DNA from: an uncultured Victivallaceae bacterium
GTDB lineage: Bacteria > Verrucomicrobiota > Lentisphaeria > Victivallales > Victivallaceae
Direction: 5' to 3'
Length of the DNA: 64,000 nucleotides
NCBI GenBank assembly: GCA_944389925.1
Contig: CALXOD010000057.1
Span: 21,071 to 85,070, forward strand
Shown: piece by piece, positions 26,238-33,931 of the stretch
How positions within the stretch are numbered: position 1 is the stretch's first letter
How the letters are laid out: the number at the start of each line of letters is the position of its first letter
Notes under the pieces: generated by a model
Seen by the model: the letters and a program-made list of their open reading frames with translations, nothing else
Told to the model about the DNA's origin: nothing
The model's database searches: none
Program-made: the position numbers and the translations under genes

Positions 26238-29036
26238 TTATTTTTTTCTGCCGTTACGGATGGCCGCCTGGGCTGCTGCCAGGCGCGCGATCGGCACCCG
26301 GTACGGACTGCAGGATACATAGCTCAAGCCAATCCGGTGGCAGAAATCGATGGTTTTCGGTTCGCCACCGTGTTCACCGCAGATGCCGAGTTTTATATCT
26401 TTGCGGGTAGAGCGACCGCGTTCGACCGCGATCTTCACCAGTTCGCCCACTCCGTCCTGATCCAGCACCTGGAAAGGATCATAGTCATAGATGCCATCAC
26501 GGACATACTCTCCCAGGAACCGGCCCGCGTCATCCCGCGAGAACCCGCACCCCATCTGGGTGAGGTCGTTGGTGCCGAAGGAGAAGAATTCGGCTTCCCG
26601 GGCGACTTCGTGAGCGGTGACGGCCGCGCGCGGCACTTCGATCATCGTGCCGATCTTGACCGAAAGCCGAGTTTTCCGTTCTGCTTCGACTTCGGCAATC
26701 ACCTGCTGGACGATCGCTTTCTGCATGGCCAGTTCCTTCACGTTGCCGACCAACGGGATCATGATTTCCGGCTGCGCCCCCTTGACTTCACAGGCCGCTT
26801 CCGCAACGGCGCGCGCCTGCATGGCGGTTACTTCCGGATAGGTGATACCGAGGCGGCAACCGCGATGGCCGAGCATCGGATTGAATTCATGAAGGCTTTC
26901 CACGACCTTTTTCACTTCCGCCTCAGAACACCCGATGGTGGCGGCCATTTCCTTCTGGCCTTTTTTATCCTGCGGCAGGAATTCATGCAGCGGCGGATCC
27001 AGGAAACGGATCGTGCAGGGCCGTCCCTTGAGCGCCTTGAACATGTCGATAAAATCCTGCCGCTGGAGCGGCAGCAGTCCGGCAAGCGCCTGTTCATACT
27101 GGTCAATCGCCGTCTTTTCTCGTTCGGAAACCTGTTTTTTCAGTTCATCGAGCGCTTCGGTATTGTGCTGGCGCTTTAACTTCCGGACGGTGTCCGCAAC
27201 CAGAATCAGTCTCCGGAAAGCCACGATCCGATCCCCATCAAAGAACATATGTTCCGTCCGGCACAGCCCGATTCCTTCCGCGCCGAATTTTACCGCGACT
27301 GCGGTATCATGCGGAGTGTCGGCGTTGGTGCGGATTCCGAGCTTGCGGTATTTGTCGGCCAGTTTCATAATGACGCCGAAAGGTCCGGTCAGTTCGGGAT
27401 CGACCGTGGCGATTTCCCCGGCATAGACGGCTCCGGTAGAACCGTTAAGTGAGATGAAGTCGCCTTCCCGGACAGTTTTTCCGTTAACGGTGAACTTTTT
27501 CGCCTTGTAATCGATGGCGATGTCGCCGCAGCCGGCGACGCAGCACTTGCCCATGCCCCGTGCCACGACCGCCGCATGCGAAGTCATGCCGCCGCGGGCG
27601 GTCAGAATACCGGCCGCGACATGCATGCCACCGATGTCCTCGGGGCTGGTTTCGATCCGACAGAGGATGACCTGGCGGCCCATGTCCGCCCATTGTTCCG
27701 CATCTTCGGCGGAAAAAACCACCTGGCCGGTGGCCGCGCCGGGAGAGGCAGGCAGGCCGACTGCGAGTTTTTCCGCCGCGGCTTCCGCAGATTTGACGAA
27801 TACGGGGTGCAACAGCTGATCCAGTTGTGCCGGTTCCACGCGCATGACGGCGGTTTTTTCATCGATCAGTTTTTCCGAAACCAGATCGGAGGCGATGCGT
27901 ACGGCGGCGGCGGCGGTCCGTTTGCCGTTGCGGGTCTGGAGCATGTAGAGTTTGCCGTTTTCGATGGTGAACTCCAGATCCTGCATGTCCCGGTAATGTT
28001 TTTCCAGTTTTTTGCGGATGGCGTCGAGTTCTTTGAAACACTTGGGCATGGCTTCTTCCAGGGAGGGAAATTCCTTCTTCCGCCGGGCTTCGGAAATACC
28101 CTGTGATTTCGCCCATTTTTTTGAGCCTGCCAGCGTGATCTGCTGCGGCGTCCGGATACCGGCCACCACGTCTTCGCCCTGAGCGTTGATCAGAAATTCG
28201 CCGTAGAAAAATTCATTTTCTCCGGTGGAGGGGTCACGGGTGAAGGCTACGCCGGTGGCGCTGTTCGCGCCGGAGTTGCCGAAGACCATGGCCTGTACGT
28301 TCACCGCGGTACCGAGCAGTCCGCGGATATCATTGATCTGGCGGTAACGGACCGCGCGCGAATTGTTCCAGGAATCGAAAACCGCCTGAATCGCGCACCA
28401 GAGCTGTTCCATCGGGTCAGACGGAAATTCAGCACCGGTAGCCTCTTTTACAATCTTTTTATATTCTCCGATCAGGCATTTCAGATCGGCGGCGTCCAGC
28501 TCCGTATCCAGCGTAACTTTTTTCGCCTTTTTGGCGGCGTCCAGCGCATGTTCAAAGCGATCGTGGTCCACATGAAGAACCACGTCTCCGAACATCTGGA
28601 TGAAGCGGCGATAAGAGTCCATGACAAACCGTTCGTTGCCCGTCAGCGCAATGGCCGCTTGTACCGTTTCGTCGTTCAAGCCGAGGTTGAGAATGGTATC
28701 CATCATGCCGGGCATGGAGGCAGCTGCGCCGGAACGGACAGACACCAGCAGCGGATTGGGACCTTTGCCGAAAGTTTTTTCCGTGCTTTTTTCCAGTTTT
28801 GCGAGTGCGGCCAGGACTTGTTTTTCGATTTTAGCGAATAATTTTTCCCGACCGATGTCGCCGTACTCGGCGCAGGCTTCGGTGGTAATGGTGAAGCCCG
28901 GCGGCACCGGCAGGCCCAAACCGGCCATATCGGCAAGATTCGCTCCTTTTCCGCCCAGAATTGCCCGCATGTCAGCGGTTCCCTCGGAATCGCCGCCTCC
29001 GAAAAAATACACGTACTTTTTTGTTTTTACCGGCAT
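26238..29036 (-). CDS. ppdK: Pyruvate, phosphate dikinase
   Basis: A 932-aa enzyme interconverting pyruvate + ATP + Pi with PEP + AMP + PPi. The N-terminal ATP-grasp part starts VYFFGGGDSEGTADMRAILGGKGANLADM; the swivelling domain carries the phosphorylated His487 in GGMTSHAAVVARG; the C-terminal PEP-binding barrel has GIGLCRTEHMF, MLGHRGCRLG and FGTNDLTQM. It is somewhat longer than the common 870-880 aa. Pyrophosphate-dependent energy metabolism of this kind fits an anaerobe. Monocistronic. Confidence 0.97.
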   Translation of the reverse strand: MPVKTKKYVYFFGGGDSEGTADMRAILGGKGANLADMAGLGLPVPPGFTITTEACAEYGDIGREKLFAKIEKQVLAALAKLEKSTEKTFGKGPNPLLVSVRSGAAASMPGMMDTILNLGLNDETVQAAIALTGNERFVMDSYRRFIQMFGDVVLHVDHDRFEHALDAAKKAKKVTLDTELDAADLKCLIGEYKKIVKEATGAEFPSDPMEQLWCAIQAVFDSWNNSRAVRYRQINDIRGLLGTAVNVQAMVFGNSGANSATGVAFTRDPSTGENEFFYGEFLINAQGEDVVAGIRTPQQITLAGSKKWAKSQGISEARRKKEFPSLEEAMPKCFKELDAIRKKLEKHYRDMQDLEFTIENGKLYMLQTRNGKRTAAAAVRIASDLVSEKLIDEKTAVMRVEPAQLDQLLHPVFVKSAEAAAEKLAVGLPASPGAATGQVVFSAEDAEQWADMGRQVILCRIETSPEDIGGMHVAAGILTARGGMTSHAAVVARGMGKCCVAGCGDIAIDYKAKKFTVNGKTVREGDFISLNGSTGAVYAGEIATVDPELTGPFGVIMKLADKYRKLGIRTNADTPHDTAVAVKFGAEGIGLCRTEHMFFDGDRIVAFRRLILVADTVRKLKRQHNTEALDELKKQVSEREKTAIDQYEQALAGLLPLQRQDFIDMFKALKGRPCTIRFLDPPLHEFLPQDKKGQKEMAATIGCSEAEVKKVVESLHEFNPMLGHRGCRLGITYPEVTAMQARAVAEAACEVKGAQPEIMIPLVGNVKELAMQKAIVQQVIAEVEAERKTRLSVKIGTMIEVPRAAVTAHEVAREAEFFSFGTNDLTQMGCGFSRDDAGRFLGEYVRDGIYDYDPFQVLDQDGVGELVKIAVERGRSTRKDIKLGICGEHGGEPKTIDFCHRIGLSYVSCSPYRVPIARLAAAQAAIRNGRKK

Positions 29037-29153
29037 TCAATTGCCCCTTTCTGCATTGGCGAGACGCCGCCTCTGTTGGGAGTCAGTCGTCTCAGTAGTT
29101 GCCTTTTATTTTATGGTTTGCTCCGCAGCCGCGAACCGGGCGACGGATTACGG

Positions 29154-29195
29154 AAAAAAAGAGAGGAAGAAAACTCATCATTTTCTTCCTCTCTT
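29154..29195 (-). terminator. Rho-independent terminator after the lipoprotein gene
   Basis: A perfect 15-bp stem (29159-29173 with 29181-29195), 7-nt loop and a seven-U run on the minus strand, 10 bp past the lipoprotein stop. It also insulates ppdK downstream. Confidence 0.88.
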
Positions 29196-29205
29196 GTCGC
29201 TTCAT

Positions 29206-29622
29206 TCATTCGAATGATTTAAACGCTTTCAGGATTTCCTTTTTGCGCGGATTCTTCTCCACTCCCAGCAGCATGAAAGACCCGTGTACTACTACCGGAT
29301 ACTTGGTTCCGATAATATAGGTGCACCCCTCTTCGCGGATTTTTTCCAGACGCCGACGCTGCAGATCCGTGTCCTGGTTGAATTTATAAATACCGATCTC
29401 CTGTCCGTCAATATCAATGGCCAATGCTTCATTGGCCCGAAATGGATCCGGACTGAGCCGCTGTGCCTGTCGTACCGGTACACCACTGTCAACCAGATGG
29501 CGGGCGAAGTCTTCCGGTGTCAAATGATTGTTGTGGACCGCACAGCCTCCGGCCAGAACTGCGGTCAGGAATACCGACAGAATGGATTTTTTCAGAATAC
29601 CTTGCACAATCGAACCTTCCAT
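29206..29622 (-). CDS. Small predicted lipoprotein, function unknown
   Basis: About 138 aa. A basic-hydrophobic signal (ILKKSILSVFLTAVLAGGC) ends with lipobox LAGGC, so lipid attachment at that Cys is expected. The mature part is about 110 aa and contains LTPEDFARHLVDSGVPVRQAQ, IGIYKFNQDTDLQRRRLEKI and a basic C-terminus (NPRKKEILKAFKSFE). I do not recognise the family. Three starts are possible (29640 ATG, 29622 ATG, 29607 GTG); the GTG, after AAGG, gives the most normal signal length. Followed by a strong terminator. Confidence 0.65.
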   Translation of the reverse strand: MEGSIVQGILKKSILSVFLTAVLAGGCAVHNNHLTPEDFARHLVDSGVPVRQAQRLSPDPFRANEALAIDIDGQEIGIYKFNQDTDLQRRRLEKIREEGCTYIIGTKYPVVVHGSFMLLGVEKNPRKKEILKAFKSFE

Positions 29623-29685
29623 GCTGATCCATGAAATCATATTACTTCTACTGATAAATATAGCATGGATGTGTCGGATTGCAAA

Positions 29686-30237
29686 CTACGCTCCAATCAA
29701 TTCCGAAATCGCCGAAAAAATCAGTCCCGGTTCACTCATGCGACCCGCACCGTCGGCGCCGCAGGCCACATGCCCGACAGCCGGTCCGACAAAATGGACA
29801 CCACGCCGCTGCAGGGTCGCTACATTTTCCCGGACAGCCGGATGACTCCACATCTCCGGATTCATTGCCGGAGCCAGCAGCACCGGGCGGCGTGTGGAAA
29901 TGGCCAGCGTGGACAAGGCATCGTCAGCGATGCCGCCGGCATATTTGCCGATGAAGTTGGCGGTGCAGGGGGCCACCACCAGCAATGCCGCCTCCGCAGC
30001 CAGCGCCACATGGCCGGGACGCCAGTCTGGAAGCGTCCACAGATCCATAATGACCGGTCGCTGCGAGAGGGTACGGAAAGTTAATTCTCCGACAAAACGA
30101 CAGGCATTTTCAGTCATGACCACCTGTACGCCGAATCCGGCTTTAACCAGTGTACTGCACAATTCTGCGGCTTTGTACGCGGCGATTCCGCCGGTGACAC
30201 CGAGAGCGATCAGAGGTTTGGGGGCAGATTCAGTCAT
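29686..30237 (-). CDS. coaC: Phosphopantothenoylcysteine decarboxylase (stand-alone CoaC)
   Basis: A 183-aa flavoprotein that decarboxylates phosphopantothenoylcysteine in coenzyme A synthesis. LGVTGGIAAYKAAEL, LTFRTLSQRPV, HVALAAEAALLVVAPCTANFIGK and the PAMNPEMW substrate clamp identify the HFCD family; GADGAGRMSEP supplies the usual end. In most bacteria it is fused to the CoaB synthetase; here only the decarboxylase half is present and no coaB is in the window. Start overlaps the gmk stop (ATGA). Confidence 0.9.
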   Translation of the reverse strand: MTESAPKPLIALGVTGGIAAYKAAELCSTLVKAGFGVQVVMTENACRFVGELTFRTLSQRPVIMDLWTLPDWRPGHVALAAEAALLVVAPCTANFIGKYAGGIADDALSTLAISTRRPVLLAPAMNPEMWSHPAVRENVATLQRRGVHFVGPAVGHVACGADGAGRMSEPGLIFSAISELIGA

Positions 30238-30848
30238 GAGAAAAGTTCCTCCGGTTGCCGACTGGATTTCAGGCGGAAGCCGCGGATCAATCCGAGCAGT
30301 TCCACCGCCGTATTCGCTACGTCGTGGTTGATCAGCAGGTAGTCATAATGGCGCCAGAAAGAGAGTTCCTGTCGGGCCAGACCGAGGCGGAGGCGGATTT
30401 GCTCTTCCGACTCCGTTCCGCGGCCGCGCAACCGCCGCTCCAACTCTTCCAGGGAGGGGGGGGCTACGAAAACAAATTCTGCAACGGCCGCCAGCTGCGG
30501 ATCTTTCCGGGCAGCTTCCCGGATCTGCATGGCTCCTTGTACGTCGATATCCAGCACCACATCCCGTCCTGCGCTCACTCGATCCATTACTTCCTGGCGT
30601 AAAGTCCCGTAGCGCCGGGCGAACACCCCTGCGTGTTCAATGAATTTTCCCTTTTCCAGGCGTAGGGAAAATTCCTCGTCGCTGAGAAAATGATAATGCA
30701 CGTGATTGGTTTCCCCCGGTCGCGGGGAACGGGTGGTGCAGGAGACGGAGAATTCAAGTTCCGGCAATTCCTGTCTGACCCGGCTGATCAGGGTGGATTT
30801 TCCCACGCCGCTGGGGCCGGACAGGATGATGGCGCTTCCGAAGATCAT
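30234..30848 (-). CDS. gmk: Guanylate kinase
   Basis: A 204-aa kinase making GDP from GMP. Walker A is LSGPSGVGKSTLI; SCTTRSPRPGE, HYHFLSDEEF, FIEHAGVFARRYGT and VLDIDVQGAMQIR follow the family order. The ATG at 30848 has AAGGA 9 bp upstream and lies 2 bp after the upstream gene's stop; earlier in-frame starts would overlap that gene. In many bacteria gmk-rpoZ-coaBC are together; here coaC is retained and no rpoZ is visible. Confidence 0.95.
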   Translation of the reverse strand: MIFGSAIILSGPSGVGKSTLISRVRQELPELEFSVSCTTRSPRPGETNHVHYHFLSDEEFSLRLEKGKFIEHAGVFARRYGTLRQEVMDRVSAGRDVVLDIDVQGAMQIREAARKDPQLAAVAEFVFVAPPSLEELERRLRGRGTESEEQIRLRLGLARQELSFWRHYDYLLINHDVANTAVELLGLIRGFRLKSSRQPEELFS

Positions 30849-30850
30849 GA

Positions 30851-31189
30851 TCAGGATTCCTTGGCGTATAATAGTTTTCCGGCGGCGCATTCCCGTTCCC
30901 ATCCGGGAAAATTCCAGCCGGTGGGAAACTCACGGCACTGACGCGGCTTGACCGGCTGAATGCGACAACCGCTGTTTTCGTCCCAGAAGATGCAATGCCC
31001 GGCCGCATCTTCAATCAAGCTCAATCCGGTGCGATCAGCCATCAAAACCGTATAATCGGCCGTAAATTCCATCTCTTCCAGTTGCAGAAAACGGGCAATC
31101 GCCTCTATTTCCGCTTCCGAAATCCGGACGTATCCCGGCCAGCAGCAACATTTGCCGCAACGCAGGCAATGAAATGTTTTTTCCGGCAT
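30851..31189 (-). CDS. YkgJ-family cysteine-cluster protein
   Basis: A 112-aa protein with the zinc/iron-chelating cluster of PF03692: CLRCGKCCCWPG near the N-terminus, then CIFWDENSGCRIQPVKPRQCREFP and a final Cys near the C-terminus. Members are suspected metal-binding proteins of unknown role. The ATG at 31189 places the first Cys at residue 7; no clear ribosome site is seen. Directly upstream of gmk and probably co-transcribed. Confidence 0.8.
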   Translation of the reverse strand: MPEKTFHCLRCGKCCCWPGYVRISEAEIEAIARFLQLEEMEFTADYTVLMADRTGLSLIEDAAGHCIFWDENSGCRIQPVKPRQCREFPTGWNFPGWERECAAGKLLYAKES

Positions 31190-31212
31190 GGTGATCTGTG
31201 AGCCCCATTGAC

Positions 31213-31251
31213 AAAAAGGGGTGTTTCCGGCGCTGCCGCGAAACACCCTTT
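31213..31251 (-). terminator. Terminator after the 185-aa exported protein gene
   Basis: A 9-bp stem GGGTGTTTC/GAAACACCC (31219-31227, 31240-31248), with flanking A/T pairs and five Us on the minus strand, lies between the exported protein gene and the ykgJ-like start. Confidence 0.75.
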
Positions 31252-31272
31252 GTGCCTGTCGTCGGTTCCGTT

Positions 31273-31830
31273 TTAACGGAAGTCGTCAAACGTCAGGTCG
31301 TCTCCTTTCAGGTCGAGGAAGAAGAAGCCGGCCAGCCAGTCCAATCCTTCAATCGGGTGAATATAAAATTCACCTTCGATCAAAGCCCCCAGCGCTCCAC
31401 CGAACTGCCAGTAATCACGCTGTCCTTCCAGAGGATCGTAAATCCGCTGTGCCGGCGAAGGAAATCCGGCGTAGGCTTCCCAATAGCTTTTTACCGTTCC
31501 CACAGCCCGTTCCCGGCGCATGTTTTCTTCGCCGATGGTCGCCAGCGACCAGTACCAGCCGTCCTGCACGCCGATGCCGTACTGACGGTTGTAATCTTTG
31601 AACGCCTTCCAGGCAAAGCCGTATGATCCTCCGACCGTGACTGCGCGGGTAGCCATGAGATCTGCGCGGATGACCGGGCCAACACCGAGATTCAGCGTGA
31701 ACGCATCCAGGGTATCAACCACCCGGTTTGGTACATAAAGCGCGAGTTGTTCCAGAAATTCGTTGCCTTTTACGCTTCCGCCGGTGACGAGCATCGCCAC
31801 CACGCCCAACGCCATAACGAGTTTTCTCAT
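31273..31830 (-). CDS. Exported protein of unknown function
   Basis: A 185-aa protein with a signal peptide of about 22 residues (MRKLVMALGVVAMLVTGGS). The mature part has VPNRVVDTLDAFTLNLGVGP, ATRAVTVGGSYGFAWKAFKDY, a Tyr/Trp-rich centre and FGGALGALIEGEFYIHPIEGLDW before an acidic C-terminus. Alternating glycine-aromatic segments could be beta-strands of an envelope protein. The family is not recognised. It has its own terminator. Confidence 0.65.
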   Translation of the reverse strand: MRKLVMALGVVAMLVTGGSVKGNEFLEQLALYVPNRVVDTLDAFTLNLGVGPVIRADLMATRAVTVGGSYGFAWKAFKDYNRQYGIGVQDGWYWSLATIGEENMRRERAVGTVKSYWEAYAGFPSPAQRIYDPLEGQRDYWQFGGALGALIEGEFYIHPIEGLDWLAGFFFLDLKGDDLTFDDFR

Positions 31831-31946
31831 AAGTCTGCCGGTTTCCTAAACTTGTTTGATGGTTGTTTCTGCAATGACCCCTGACCTTTTTCTATAACTT
31901 AACCGCCGCCCCGTCAGATTCAAGGGCTGCCGTTAGAAAATTATCA

Positions 31947-32288
31947 TCATTTTTCTTCGGGTAGAGTGATGCCGGGTGTGGCAGGCGGCTGGACCGTTGA
32001 CGGAAGGGGTTCTTCGACAATTTCAAATTCACCGGTCATTTCCGCTTTTTTCAGATCGACCTGTTCCACCATCAGGCGGGTGGAACGACGCTGTTCGATA
32101 GCCATTTCAGCCAGAGCGGCATGGATTTTCTTCAACATGCCGTTGATGATCAGCAGATTCGCATCGATTTCCTTGCGGGTATCCATGAATTTTGAATAAA
32201 AACGCGAGAGCTGCGCTACGCTGAGAATGAACAGTAACCACGTCAGGCTCGCTCCTGCCAGGATCCACCAGTTGAATGTTTCGTTCAT
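31947..32288 (-). CDS. Single-pass membrane protein of unknown function
   Basis: A 113-aa protein with one membrane helix (about residues 6-27, WWILAGASLTWLLFILSVA) followed by an amphipathic helical region (LLIINGMLKKIHAALAEMAIEQRR) and an acidic, Pro-rich tail. The start at ATG 32288 was chosen because the TTG at 32312 lacks a ribosome site; the AGGA before ATG 32288 is about 13 bp away. No family recognised; coiled-coil interaction with a partner is possible. Confidence 0.55.
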   Translation of the reverse strand: MNETFNWWILAGASLTWLLFILSVAQLSRFYSKFMDTRKEIDANLLIINGMLKKIHAALAEMAIEQRRSTRLMVEQVDLKKAEMTGEFEIVEEPLPSTVQPPATPGITLPEEK

Positions 32289-32370
32289 TGTTTTTGTGCT
32301 TTCCTGAGACAAAGGTTGAAGTTATTGACCATAAATTTCCTTATTAATATAACACAGTTTTCGGGGGAGG

Positions 32371-32847
32371 TCAACCCTTCAGCCCGTCCAAGGCGGCCTT
32401 AACCGTCATTCCGTCCTCCGGAAATGCCCAGTCTGCTGCGATTTCCGCCAGTGGATCCAGTACAAACCGCCGCCGGCGCGCCCGGGGATGCGGAATGGTC
32501 AGTTCCGGAGTTTGCAGAACCGTATCGCCGAACAGAATAATGTCCAGATCAAGCGGCCGGGATTGGTTGATGCCATGTTTCCGGGGTCTGCCAGCCGCAA
32601 TTTCCAACTCCTGGCACAGATGCAGCAATTCCTCCGGACTGCCGGTCCATTCACCGGTCAGAGCGGCATTGAAAAAATCCGGCGTGCCCGGTGCGCAATC
32701 CACCGGAGCCGTCCGGATCAGGGCGGAAAGACGGCAATGACGGACACCGGCAGCTTCCAGGCGGGCCACCGCCTCCTGGAAGGTTTCGGCTGCGTTACCG
32801 AGATTGGCGCCGAGGGCAATAGCGATTTTTATCGGATTATCCTGCAT
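32371..32847 (-). CDS. folK: 2-amino-4-hydroxy-6-hydroxymethyldihydropteridine diphosphokinase
   Basis: A 158-aa HPPK that transfers pyrophosphate from ATP to the pterin in folate synthesis. Motifs: IALGANLGNAAETFQEAV, FFNAALTGEW, RKHGINQSRPLDLDIILFG and the C-terminal PHPRARRRRFVLDPLAEI. Start at ATG 32847 matches the family N-terminus; the longer open frame beyond it is antisense to fmt. Divergent from fmt with a 78-bp gap. FolP and folB are absent here. Confidence 0.94.
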   Translation of the reverse strand: MQDNPIKIAIALGANLGNAAETFQEAVARLEAAGVRHCRLSALIRTAPVDCAPGTPDFFNAALTGEWTGSPEELLHLCQELEIAAGRPRKHGINQSRPLDLDIILFGDTVLQTPELTIPHPRARRRRFVLDPLAEIAADWAFPEDGMTVKAALDGLKG

Positions 32848-32925
32848 ACTTGATTCGTTTTTTTGGCAATTCAAAGTATATTGTACCATGAAAACATGGT
32901 TTTGAAAAGGGAAAATTCTGCAATC

Positions 32926-33885
32926 ATGCCTGAAAAAATCAGAATTTATTTTCTCGGTTCCGGCGCTATTGCCGTGCCGGTTCTGCGGCGTCTGGCCACA
33001 TCCGAAGAGGTTGCGCTGCTGGGCGTCGGCACTCAGCTGGATCGTCCGGCCGGGCGCGGCGGGCGATTGACGCCCACACCGGTGGGGAGTGCAGGAGAGG
33101 AGCTGGGCCTGACGGTGGAGCGTATTCCCCGGGTGAATGACGAGGCTTTTCTGGATCGACTGCGGTTGCTGAATCCGCATTTTCTGCTGGTGGTGTCGTT
33201 CGGTCAGTTGTTGAAAGCACCTCTGCTGGCGCTGCCGGAGATGGGGTGTATCAACATTCATGCGTCCCTGCTGCCCCGTTACCGGGGGGCATCCCCCATT
33301 GTTTCGGTGATCCGGAACAGAGAAGCCCGTACCGGCATCAGTTTCATGAAGATGGAGTGCGGTCTTGACACGGGGCCGGTATATAAGAGTGTGCCGATCG
33401 AGTTGGTGGGGACCGAACGTGCTGATCGACTGGAGCGGCAGTTGGGCGAAATGGCGGCGGAAACCGTTGTGCCGGTGTTGCGCGGCATTCTGGATGGACG
33501 GCTGCTGCCGGTAGCGCAGGATCACCAGGCTGCCACCTGCTGTTCCAAGATCCGCAAGACTGACGGCCGGATCGACTGGCGTCGCCCGGCGCGGGAGATT
33601 GAGGCTATGACTCGGGCTTATTCACCTTGGCCGGGAGCTTTTTTTGCGTTGAGAACAGGGGATCGTGAATTTCCGGTAACGGTGGTGACGGCGGCGGTTC
33701 ATGCGGAACTTTCCGGTGCCCCGGGGGAGGTCTTGCGCCGCGATAAGCATGCCTGGGTGATCGGATGTGGAGAAGGCGCACTGGAATTGCTGACAGTATC
33801 GGCGCCGGGAAAGCGGGAGATGACGGCAACCGCTTTTCTGAACGGCTTGCGGGGAGCGGAAATGTCTTTGCCGGTGGAGCTCTGA
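32926..33885 (+). CDS. fmt: Methionyl-tRNA formyltransferase
   Basis: A 319-aa enzyme that formylates initiator Met-tRNA. The N-terminal domain has RIYFLGSGAIAVPVLRRL, the catalytic Asn-His-Asp set within NIHASLLPRYRGASPI and the GISFMKMECGLDTGPV segment; the C-terminal domain has KIRKTDGRIDWRRPAREIEA and the SPWPGAFF motif. ATG 32926 starts 5 residues before the conserved strand; an in-frame ATG at 32896 is possible. Ends 46 bp before the RNase G start. Confidence 0.94.
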   Translation: MPEKIRIYFLGSGAIAVPVLRRLATSEEVALLGVGTQLDRPAGRGGRLTPTPVGSAGEELGLTVERIPRVNDEAFLDRLRLLNPHFLLVVSFGQLLKAPLLALPEMGCINIHASLLPRYRGASPIVSVIRNREARTGISFMKMECGLDTGPVYKSVPIELVGTERADRLERQLGEMAAETVVPVLRGILDGRLLPVAQDHQAATCCSKIRKTDGRIDWRRPAREIEAMTRAYSPWPGAFFALRTGDREFPVTVVTAAVHAELSGAPGEVLRRDKHAWVIGCGEGALELLTVSAPGKREMTATAFLNGLRGAEMSLPVEL

Positions 33886-33931
33886 TCGTTCGGCGGTGCC
33901 GTCTGGAGAAAATCAAGGAATTGACAGGGAA

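Noticed and set aside
32848..33525. N-terminal extension of folK in the same frame
   Set aside because: It is antisense to fmt, and the FolK family starts at the ATG at 32847.
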